64,000 nucleotides of DNA, from assembly GCF_910596095.1 (NCBI RefSeq), contig NC_056533.1:9609001-9673000 (forward strand), read 5' to 3'. The notes beneath the pieces are model-generated. The model was not told where the DNA came from. It was given only the letters and a program-made list of their open reading frames with translations, and searched no databases. The stretch is from Thunnus maccoyii (Eukaryota > Chordata > Actinopteri > Scombriformes > Scombridae). Of this stretch, positions 12,549 to 23,400 are shown piece after piece. Numbering within the stretch: the first letter of the stretch is position 1; every line of letters starts with the position of its first letter. Position numbers and translations under genes: made by a program.

Positions 12549-15114
12549 CACAAGTCTTTCCAGATATTTTATTGTCATTTTCTCTCCTGGATTTAAACAT
12601 GAGAGGTGAGTTACAGCAGATCAGCCCCTGCTGCAATTTATCTAGTTTATTTAGTGTATCTTTGTTAATGGGGCTCTGCAAACACACAGAGGTCCTTGGC
12701 ACCGCTAAGTCTAGACTAAGATATATCTTTCCCACTCTTTCCCCCTTCTCTCACCTACAGCCCTAATTACCTACCACAGAGGGCTTTAATATTCATAGAG
12801 AAGTGTGGCTCTACACATCAGACAGGGGAATTAGGCCTGAGTGTTTAGTTTGCCACATAGGTGCAGTTCATTTGATATGCATGCAGCAAACCTAACACAA
12901 AGCCTAATATACTCACTTAAGTCTTTCATCACAGTAAAGCTAATAAACTCTCTGGGCTAAAAGGGTTTGGGATGAAAGGGTTAGCACCGCTGTGCTGATT
13001 ATTCACTCATTACATGTGAGTAAACACCGTCAGAGCTAATGTGGATTAAGAGAAGACAGATTCTCTCTATCATCTGCCTGGGAGGGAAAGAAGAGAGTTG
13101 ACAGCTAGGGATATTCTGTTTATACCAGCAATAAGAAACAGCAATAGAAATAGAACAGGATCTTTCCCAAAATATAAAATAAAATAGATATTTAAATGGA
13201 AAATTAATATTTGAAGTTCTAATAAGTACAATCATTCATTTTATATGTGTCACTGATGTGAATGTGAGTACTTAATTTATCAGTCATATACAGTGTGTGA
13301 CAAAAACACATAAAACTGACTCATGACTCATCTAATGTCATAAGTCACATAATAATGTATGTGGCGGGGGGAGGGGTTAAAGGTCAATGTGGGGACTAGT
13401 CCTCAAGTCAGTAGTCAGGTCTCGTGTCACCTCACACTCTTTCCAGCACGAGAATAAACAAAAAATGAAACCACTGCTTTAGCAAAAATCTGTTTTACTG
13501 ACATTTAGTTTACACACATGAGAAAATCTGACTTTCAAAAGTCCTCAGAAGAATTCCACCTTTACTTCTTATATTTTCCTCATTCAGATGTCTGTTTTTT
13601 CTGCATAAGAGTGGTGGTGGAGAGCTGCGTGAGACCGGTTCACACGTCTACTCATAACAAGGTTTCACCTCTGCTGCAGAGCAGGAGACAAATGTGACGC
13701 GGCAGTTTGTGGGAACGCTGCTCAGGACTCAGATCCACCTTCCCCACCTGACACTCAAATCCACAGAAATATCAGAAAGAAAACAGTGATCTGTAGATAC
13801 CGTTCAAATGTGAAAATGCTACTCTGCTAAATGTGAGTAAAAATGAAACGAACCATTGAGCATAACAAATATGTAAAAATTACATATTTGAGTAGTTACT
13901 GCTGCAACGGTTATGCAGTTACCTTTGTGAGTTGAATGGTATCAAGTGCATGTTTATGCACTAAATTAAATTAAATTCACCAGTGATTTGATATGACATG
14001 CAGTTATATCAATATGCAGCTCTTGCTCTTTTTCAAAACATAACTGTAGTATAACCTTCAGTTCATGAATCAGAGCAGAGGTCAGAGAAAGTATAATAGA
14101 ACCATTTCTGTCACAAAATGAAAAAGAGTAACTGCTGACAAAAGAACTGAAACATTTTTGATGAAAGCAGATTAAAACATTTGCAGATGTCTCTAATAGC
14201 AAACTGAATACTGCAAATTTGTCCATTATTCCCCTTGTATCATGTAATAATATTCAACTGAATCCTGACAACATGATGCATCATGTCCTCAGCTGCACAA
14301 TGAATCATGATCCTGACGCTCAAATTTGCATATCAAAACCCCCTCGGCCACCAACCTTAGCTATTATTGACCATTTTTTAGCACTTCTCTCCAATTTTCT
14401 AATTATTATTCAATACTCCTTAATATTACCAAGGTGCTATTATCATCTCATCTTAGTGCTGTGGGTTGTTTGTAATGTTACCAATCTGGGAACTGAACAT
14501 TATTCATCCATGGACCTCACAGGAAGACTGGATAAGACTGGATAAGAGACACAGTTGAAAATATAAAATGTAAGATTTGCTGGGCAGTAGTTATTGCTGC
14601 TGTGCATTCTTTCTGTGAGGATCAGGGTTCCCAGGTTTGTGAGGCCTACTGCTGTCCAAACAGGATGAGGTGTAAACTCCTCACACCTCACAGCTGCCCC
14701 GGCACACTTCTCCAGCCCAACCGAGCAGGGAATCAAATACCAGGACAGAAAGAGCCTCACTGATCAGATGTAGAACTGCCATATTATCTTCAATGTCTCA
14801 CTAAACTTTTATATGAATGTTGATGGGACACAGCATTGATTACTGTGTTTGTCATTTACTCATCCATCTGTCTTCCCACCTGTTCAGAAAATGGTGCATA
14901 ATCAGAAGAACTGTGATATTGTGAGCACCTTTGTGTTTTACAGTTGATTTTGTAGATTTTTTGGTTTAGCTGCTTCCACAACACACTGGAATATAATTAA
15001 ATTACTCAGATCTGTGACCCAGGTACAACCCCTGTCATGGCAGGATCATGTTCCCAGGCTGCAGGAGCGTAGTGTGAATCTGTCCAGTTTATGATGCCTG
15101 TGCGAGCTGCCAGG

Positions 15115-15122
15115 TCACACCT
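15115..15122 (+). promoter_or_regulatory. T-box half-site upstream of mesp gene 2
   Basis: TCACACCT is an exact T-box half-site, about 92 bp upstream of the inverted element at 15214-15231. Single-site matches are common by chance. The promoter context raises its interest. Confidence 0.4.
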
Positions 15123-15213
15123 TCTCCAGGAGCTGGCCTGTTTCCCATGGGACCCCCTGGCCTAGGTGTCGGCCCTGCTCCCAGAGCTTCTCAGGACCAG
15201 AGGTGGCTGCCGG

Positions 15214-15231
15214 AGGTGCAACTTCGCACCT
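15214..15231 (+). promoter_or_regulatory. Inverted T-box-like element in the mesp gene 2 promoter
   Basis: AGGTGCAACTTCGCACCT has opposed AGGTG and CACCT arms with the same spacing and ACTTC core as the element at 9848-9865. A TATATGG sequence follows 10 bp later. The rest of the two promoters shows little resemblance, so retention of this module suggests function. Confidence 0.6.
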
Positions 15232-15240
15232 CCCACCACA

Positions 15241-15247
15241 TATATGG
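15241..15247 (+). promoter_or_regulatory. TATA-like sequence of mesp gene 2
   Basis: TATATGG lies 126 bp upstream of the ATG at 15367. It is weaker than the TATAAA of mesp gene 1. The overlapping ATG at 15244 would then be upstream of the transcript. Confidence 0.4.
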
Positions 15248-15366
15248 AGCAGCCTCCTTGTTGCTCCTCACTATCCTCTGCCTGCCTCACCAGCAACACA
15301 CTGACAGCTCACTGCTCAGGGAAGAGCCTGCAACCAACTACGACAACAACTACTACACCAGCAGCT

Positions 15367-16295
15367 ATGGATGTGTCCTACTGCCCTCCTCTTCAGTTCC
15401 AGGAGAACTCTTTCCTGTTTGACTGCGAGTCTCTGCTGGACAAGTCTTATGATCCTCTGGCCTATGATCCAGCCACGGACCCTGGCTATTTCAGCGCTGG
15501 CAGCAGCCTGTCTCCCACCTCCTCTGTGGACTCCTTCTGCTTTTCCCCCACCTCCCTCCAGGCCAACGAAAAAGATGCCTTGGACTGTTTCATCTTCAGC
15601 AGCCCTACAGTGCCTCGTCCTACCCACGAGAAACAGACTCTGCCCTGCTCCACATCCTCCACAACCACCTCCACCACAAAGAAATCCAGGTCCAGGTATC
15701 CGGGTAAGAAGCGCCAGACGGCCAGCGAGAGGGAGAAGCTGAGGATGAGGGATCTGACCAAGGCTCTGCATCACCTCAGAGCATACCTACCACCATCAGT
15801 GGCACCAGCCGGACAGACCCTGACCAAGATTGAGACGCTGCGCCTCACCATCCGCTACATCTCCTACCTGTCAGCCCAGCTGGGCCTCAGCGAGGAGGTG
15901 CTGGAGCAAAGGAGATCCTCAGGCTTAGTGGTGCAGCCTCAAACTCTCAACCAGTTCCTGGGTCAACCAGCCGCCAGCCACAGCTCACAAGAATCAGGCT
16001 GTAACACCATGAGCACAGTCCAGCTGCCCTCTCTGCAGAACTCATATCAGGTATGTTCATATCAGTCACAGAAATCCATAAATCTAAATAACTCTTAACT
16101 GTAAATGGAGGATTTGCTTGTGTTTATCATTACCAATGTATTTACAAAGATTTTCCAGAAAGTCACAGTCGAATGTGTTCCTAACCAACATCTGATTTCT
16201 GTCACCAGGTTCCTAGTGGAGTTTGCTTCAACAGTGAGCAGTACTGGATGCCACAGCAACAACTCCAAAATGTCACTTTTCCCAGACAATGCTGA
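15367..16295 (+). CDS. mesp: Mesp-family bHLH transcription factor, gene 2
   Basis: Exons 15367-16050 and 16209-16295 join in phase 0 (GT-AG) to encode 256 residues. I chose the ATG at 15367 (MDVSYCPPLQ) because the in-frame ATG at 15244 overlaps the TATA-like sequence and would add a Thr-rich run resembling translated 5' UTR. The N-terminal part carries acidic and Ser/Pro-rich stretches (FDCESLLDKSYDPLAY, PGYFSAGSSLSPTSS). The bHLH lies at about residues 113-175 and is almost identical to that of gene 1. Exon 2 encodes 28 residues including SEQYWMPQQ. It is nuclear, acting in presomitic and early mesoderm by family knowledge. Tandem orientation with gene 1, and a convergent anpep next door, fit MESP synteny. 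The mespa/mespb assignment is left open. Confidence 0.94.
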
Positions 16296-16451
16296 GAGAC
16301 ATGGTCACTCATCTATTTTCATTGCAACAATGACCTCTAACAAAATATATGGACACAACTTCATGTTTTTGTTATTTTGAACAAAGCACATTTCTGTCCT
16401 TTTGTGTGTTTTTGTACATAGAACTGTATATTTATTGAGCTTTGTGAACAG

Positions 16452-16457
16452 AATAAA
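16452..16457 (+). terminator. Polyadenylation signal AATAAA (mesp gene 2)
   Basis: Canonical hexamer 157 bp after the mesp gene 2 stop codon. Confidence 0.75.
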
Positions 16458-16459
16458 CA

Positions 16460-17190
16460 TTATTTATCATAATAACCCTTGAGTTTTGGTGCACTCATCT
16501 AAATGTGTCTGTTTTTGGCTCAAATTTTACTAACAGATGAAATCATATATACAGACTTGGTGATTGGCTCCACTTCCTTACACAAACACTGCAGCTGTCA
16601 CCATGACAATGAGGTGCTAAGCAGGGAGCACATCCACTCTAAAGTCTTTAAGGAAAGACCCCTACTGAGAGGAGTGGCAGCTGAACAAGAGCTTGTTGAT
16701 TGGCACCTTTTCTATCCTGTGTAAACATGGCTCGTGGTTGAGACCCTAAAAGAAACCTCAAGATAAATAACTGACCCAGGATGTAGTTCAGAAACTTGGC
16801 CATTTCTGCTGTTTATACTGTGATTCAGAGAAGAGATTAACGTGCATTAGTTTTTATTCCACTCCCTGTTATGATAGTCACTTCCTGTTAGAAGATGTTT
16901 CTCTGCAGTGTCCAAAATGGACTAGAGCTTAATACGGTGTCTTGGTCATTGAAGATGGTTGGCCTGTTTGTGAATTAATGTTTTATGCTGCTGTTATGAC
17001 AACACTGTAATCTGTGATGGTGTCCTGATGTCTGGAGCTGCTCTACTCACAATAACTAAATATTTGTATATATTTATTTTCAGTGAGGCAGTTTGCAGTC
17101 TGCACTGTGATCAGGGGGAACTGGACATCCAAGCTCATTCAAAGGACTTTTTAAATGTAGAAGTACAAAATGTCATAATTTAATACAGCT
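16460..17190. other. Intergenic sequence between mesp gene 2 and anpep copy 1
   Basis: The two genes converge here. No coding region or recognised repeat is seen. Confidence 0.5.
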
Positions 17191-17196
17191 TTTATT
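17191..17196 (-). terminator. Polyadenylation signal of anpep copy 1
   Basis: TTTATT on the plus strand reads AATAAA on the minus strand, 277 bp beyond the stop codon at 17473-17475. Confidence 0.6.
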
Positions 17197-17472
17197 TCAT
17201 ACACTGACATCCACAGAAAATGCAAAAAATAGGGTGAGTACAGAATATCAAAAATTATATTATTAAGTCAGTGATCTTTAAAATATTGCACAGTACAAAC
17301 AATATTAAAAATCTTCAACACACAAAACCAGATTTTGGTAGCAAACAATCTTTATCCATAAAAAGGCTTTATCAAAACTTTACTTTGTATAATATGTAAT
17401 AATAAATCTGGTTTCAACTGGAGTAAAAGTCAATAAAACAATCTACACTTAAAAACAGTGTACTGGAGAGAG

Positions 17473-20400
17473 TTAAACTGAAGGAGAAGGAGCTTCATTG
17501 GTGAACCAATCAAACACCTCTTTCTTGTTCTTGGCCACCCAATTCATGTTGGCCTTAGTTCTCTCCAGTGCCTGCTCAAGAGCCGTGGTGGCTGAACCAA
17601 ACTGTCCTGCGTTGTCTTCTTTGAACTGCAGCAGCTAAGAGAGAAACAGGGTGAAAATGATTGGGATTTTGTTTTGGGGTGTACAATATTGGGTCTTATA
17701 GAAAACAACAATAAATATGTATCAAACGCTACCTGCTTGTACTCAAACTCGGTGGAGAATCGTTTGGTCACTCCATCGATTAGTCTTCCAAAGGACAATG
17801 ATCCACCACCGTAGCTGAGAACAAGGAAAGAATAAGAAAGGCTTAGATCATAATGTGATCCACCACAGACTGTGTTATGTGACTGTTTTGTTGCAAACAT
17901 TTACCAAACATTTCTAACATGTGTCACCTCGTCAGCAGCCCTGACACTAAATTCCTTTAACAACTGAGTTATACAGCACCACTAGACGGCAAATATGTGT
18001 GTACATCAGGGAGAACTCACTCATTGAATATGTGGTCCCACTTGCTTCTGACAAAGTCCCAAGTCAGCGGTTGACCGATGGGGTTACTAGCAATGTAAAC
18101 AATGGTGGCGGTAGCGTCCTGCTTACGGATCATCTTTGGGTCCAGGCTATACTCCAGATACCTGAAACACATTCACAGAAAACAGTGTGCAACTTACAAT
18201 AAGTGTGATGTGAAAACCTGAAAACTGAAGTAAGAGACATCTTGTGTCCAGCCGTTTAACTTTTGAAATAAAAAATGTTTGCATATTGATAGATTCTGGA
18301 TTTTTCAATGAGGGAGAGAGAAAGTGTGTAATTTTAAGAATTTTCACGATGTATTTTAACTTTTTTGTATAAATACCATATTAAGCACAAATTATAACTC
18401 AAAACAGAGTATTTTATATATCTTAAATGTCTAGAGGGGTCTTTAAAATTTGCAAAATGACCACAAGAAGAGCAAACACAAACAATGAGAAAGCAAGTCC
18501 AGTTCAGCAATTTAAAGGTCATTCAGTAAGTATGCTGCGGATGCCACGGACCTGTTCAGCAGCCAGGGCTGTTTGGTGCAGGACAGAGCGTACATGAGTT
18601 TATCGGCTTCTGAAGCGATGGTGGCGTTCTTGTACATGGACCAAGCAAAGTCCCACTCATCCACTCCTCCCTGCGCGATTGCACTACAGTACACTGTGGA
18701 CCTCAAGTTGGGACTGATGCTGGGAGGATTAGATGGCAAAGAGTTGAGGTTATCATGTAGGAAAATGTGACATAAATACCAAATGAAGAGGACAGAGGAG
18801 GGATATGTAAGCAACTAACAGTGTATGAAAAAGGAAGGTAAGGAAGGAAAGGAGTGGGGTATGAACTTACATTTTAGAGGAGTTCTTCATCCATTCTGTG
18901 AACCAGCCACTAGTCAGCTCCCTACAGGCTTCCACTCCAGTGCTGCAGGCCATGGAGATCGCATTCACCTGGTTGTACCTGTACAGGGATACACAAGATG
19001 ATGACAGGAGGTCAGGGCAATATTAACACTAATCAAGTGGTCCATTAAAAGGGAGGAAGTGAACAGAAGCCTGAGAGAAAGGTAGAATATGTTTCTATTA
19101 AGATAAGAGCAAATTAAAGTGAACACATTAAGGAGATACAGGAGACAGGGACACGGTGTGGAGAAGGTTATGTGAGGTACTGCGTGGGAAGATTTACAAC
19201 AGACGATGGAGAGAGACTTTGCGAATTATCCAGTTTTCCCAAAGGGGATCATTAAAGTTTTCTCTTATCTATTTTGTTTGAGTCTGCATGTAGGACAACA
19301 GGAATACAGTTTACTGTGGCTCATTTTGCGTCATGTAAGTTGTATTCAAAAGAGTGACAGACAGGGTTTAAAACAGACAACAACATGTTAGCATCCTTAC
19401 TGGTCAGTGTGATTGTCGGGGATCTTGGTCCAGTTCGCAGTGATATCTTTGAAGTAGTCAAACAGAGGAGTGACCTGTTTCTTTATGTATGCCTGAAGGA
19501 TGAAGATACATATGCTCTGTTAATTAGTATTTCTGTTTGAAAAGATAAAAGGGTCATCAAGGAAGAAATTAACTGGGAAGTTACATTTAATCTGCATATT
19601 TGAAATATGATGAGCAAAGATTTGCCGCTGCAATTAAATGCAACACAAGCCGATTTACCAGAGTCCATTTTATGCAACATACTTCTACTACACCACATTT
19701 CAAAAGGAAATATTGTACTTTTTACTAATAGTCACTTTGCAGATTAATACTTTATATACAAAGCAGGATGATTTATCATAGACTAACATGATCAACAGTA
19801 TATAAAGTCATTCAAATTAGCTCCACCTGGACCAAGTACAACAGTCAAATGCTGCTTACATGTTAATGCATCTGTAATGATAATCAAATAATGTAAAACA
19901 TACTATATAATAGTATTTATAGCACTCTGTATGATAATACTTCTGTACTTTTACTTGTAAAAGAGTTATTTTATTTAGTGGTATTTACTCACAGAAATAG
20001 TTCACCATTTTGGGAAATACCCTTATTTGCTTTCTTGCTGAGAAGATTGTGTTAATTAATCATCTCACTCTCAGCAAGAAAATTTCCCAAAACATACAAC
20101 TATTCCTTCAAGTAAAGGATATGCGGCTTTTCCACAACTTGTGTTTTCCTATGATGAACCAGTCTGCATTGCTCAATAAACACTTTTATCTCAGCTGATT
20201 TTTTTTTTTTTTTTTGGATTCAGCATTGTAATTCATTAATCGATCAAGTATGACAAATGTTGAGCATTGTTCACACACCTGCATGGGTCCATACACTTCA
20301 CTGCGGTCGAACATGAGGAAGAAGTAGTCCAAGTTGCGATTGGCTGTCTGCCAGGGCATGTATTCAACTTCTTTATGGAGGAACTTGGTAGTCCTCAGAG

Positions 20401-23400
20401 CCAGAGTTGTGCTCACCATCTTTGCCCTGAAAATGGCACACATATTTTGCTTGGCTGTCTCTTTAAATATTTGATAACAATGCTTTATAAAAAAAAATCA
20501 TTAAAAAAAAAGATCTCACCTTGCGAGGTTAAAAGCATCATCGATTATTTGAGCTCGGTTGATGACTGGAATATCCTGAAAAGTGAACAAGGAATTGACT
20601 TAAGAGATTGAGTTTGGAGGCTTGGGAGGTCATCTAGAAGCACTGGAGAGGTATTGCAACACCATTGTCATCTGCAGGTGTTGTACCTCATGTTTGGAGC
20701 TCAGCTTGGCAAGGAGACGCTCCCAGTTCTGCAAGTCATAGTTGACTCTGTAGAAGCCCTTCATATTTATGTTGGCCACCAACCACTCATCAGCGCCAAG
20801 TGCCATTTCACTGTATGATCCTGTTTGAATGGAGATTGAAAAATAATATATCTTTTCACTTTGCGTTCAACATCTTTACACTGCTCTTAACATGTGTCTT
20901 AAATGAATCCTACCTTCTTTGTCATTAAGCCAGTACTGTTTTTCGGCTGCACCAGTTTTAATCCATGTAACAGGGACAACCCACGAATAACTAGAGCCAC
21001 ATCCATCCAGCCACACGTGTACATAAACACAGAGTATACAGAGAGACTGGTGAGTTTAGTATGACAAGGCGAAATATAACTGCATATATAAAGCAGGTTT
21101 GCATGAAAAATGTAAAAATTTTTTCTACTTGAATGGTGAAGGTCTGTCCACTACAGAATCTGGGTCCAATAGGAAGTGTTTCTGTGTGATTCTTCCAGTT
21201 GTGGTGTTGATGGTGACCACCGGGAACCCCATCTGGAGGATCCACCGGTTCATGATATCCTCCACAGAGTAGGGCAGTGTTATGTTGGCTTTATCCACCG
21301 CCTGGTAAGAGAACATTGAAATATTAATAGTTGTATGAATCTTCAAGGATTCCTGCAGAGAAATACTCTATCTTCTCTCCCCTCAGACAGACAGTTCAGA
21401 GGGCAGTGCAACTATAGTATATTTTGACATATTTCTGATATATTTTTTGTATTTCCTGAAGGTGCCATGACTTCTAAACTTTGACCTGATATTAGAACTT
21501 CAATTCTACTGTTGACTGTTGATCACTGAGACACAGTAACACGTAGATTCATTCTATTATTTTTTTAAAAGCTGCACTATATCAATATAGTCACACTAGC
21601 AACAAGGCTCTAGGGATGACAATGGCGGTCTGTCAGTTGGTCCAGACTGAAATATGTGAACTGTCCAATGGATCTCTGTAAAATTTTGTACAGACATTCA
21701 TGGTTCCCAGAGGATGAATCCTAATGACTTTAGTGACCCTCTGACAAAATTTCATTTTGACCACAACTTTGGTTTATGACCAAATACCTGCAATTCCTGC
21801 AGACTCCTAATCTTGTTATATTAACAATGGGTCAAAAGACTATTGTGTAAAGTAAAAGGCGTCGTTCATAGTGACAAACCAATAGAGGGTGATCACACAT
21901 GATTCATTGTTTTCATCAGTTGGAGTTGCACCTCTGGTTTCATCATTTCAGTAATATATTCACATTCATTCCAGGTTTCGTTCTGATATGATGAACATGC
22001 TGACTGTAAGGTTTGCATACTTTTTTTTTTTAAGCTTTTTCAGAGCTTGACAGCTAGTGGCGCTAGGTTTTCTTTTCTTTTATTTAGAAAAACATCTGCT
22101 TTTTCAGTAATTTCATATTTTTAAAAAAAGGGTTTGGTTGCATTTCCTTTTAAAGTAGAGGTCACAATGATGGTGCTATCTTACCATTTGCAGGTGCTTC
22201 CAGAGGTCTGTGTAGACTGTGTTGTTATACTTGAATTCCTCTAAGTATGTCTGCAGGAAGATAATAAAATATTGGTTATACCAATTGTGCTTTTGTGGTA
22301 AGCAAAATAAGTTAGATGCAGGACACTAACATGCACTAAAAACATGTGTTCAGAACAGTTCTCAGTTTAATCAGCTGTACTCACATGGAGTCCTTTGGAA
22401 AAGACATCCTCAGTTATAAACTCTGAGAGCATCCTGAGGACTGCGGCTCCCTGTAATGAAAGGATATTAGCAGTGTGCAGGGTGACATATCAGATGTGAC
22501 AGAACAACAGCAATCTGTGAATGAGGATCAGTGATTAATAATTTAATTCTGTGGCTCTCAATGAAAGTGTCAAGAAGTCTTTGATGAGGGTCATCCAGAA
22601 AAAAGAGAGAATGGTTCATTGTTATTTTGTTGAGTGGAGGTCAGCATCTTGACTAGTGAAGCATGAAGAGAGCAATATATTGGGGTAAGGGGTTGCTGTG
22701 ACATGTTACAGTCAATTATACTGCACCTTGCTGTATGTGATGGAGTCAAAGAGTTCACTGATCTGCTCTGGCTTCAGGATGTCCTCTTCTTTGGATGAAA
22801 GGGGATGAGAGGAGGCCAAGGCATCTACACCCATCACACCAATGATCTCATTGAGAACTATTAAATCTTTCTGGAAAAAAACACAGAAAAATGTTTGTAT
22901 TTAGAATTTGACCATGACACATTATCACAGTGGAGCAATGAGAGATCCACAGTACTGTATATCCAATGAGTAAATTTTAATCCCCCTCATGTATCTATAA
23001 AACTCACCATATTCCAAGTTGGTTGAGCATAATTGGCTCCAAGATATGAGACGTAGGTAGCAAATCCCTCGTTGAGCCACAAGTCATTCCACCACCTTGT
23101 GGTCACCAAGTTCCCAAACCACTGTGAGCAGATCAACATGTTAGTGAACTTGTACATCATATGCTTTGAAGAGTCCATTGTAAATCCATCAGAACTGTTA
23201 GTATCATCATTTGTTTTTAAAAAGAGATCTTGATTTATTTAAAACCTGCTCTATAATGTATAAAATGGTTATGCTGTGAAATAAGATACATCACTGTCCA
23301 CAGTGACTTCATCAGAAATGAGTAGCTAACAAGTAAAATGATCTCGCTTCATTTGCAGGTTTTAAAAGACATTTCAAAATAATTGTTCTAAACACAATTA

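Larger units (their letters stand above)
11150..15100. other. Intergenic DNA between the two mesp genes
   Basis: No coding exon recognised. It contains a 17-base C run at 11882-11898 and an (AATAT)n tract at 12491-12548. A stretch at about 12770-13000 looks low in repeats and rich in homeodomain-like TAAT/ATTA words. Enhancers of the mesp genes could lie here, but none can be demonstrated from one sequence. Confidence 0.5.

Noticed and set aside
15166..15366. In-frame extension of mesp gene 2 upstream to a GTG at 15166 or ATG at 15244
   Set aside because: It would translate through the T-box and TATA-like elements and a poly-Thr run. MDVSYC at 15367 fits a Mesp N-terminus and the spacing to the TATA-like sequence.
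15316..15774. Long minus-strand open frames over mesp gene 2 exon 1
   Set aside because: They are shadows of the GC-rich coding exon and have no family resemblance.
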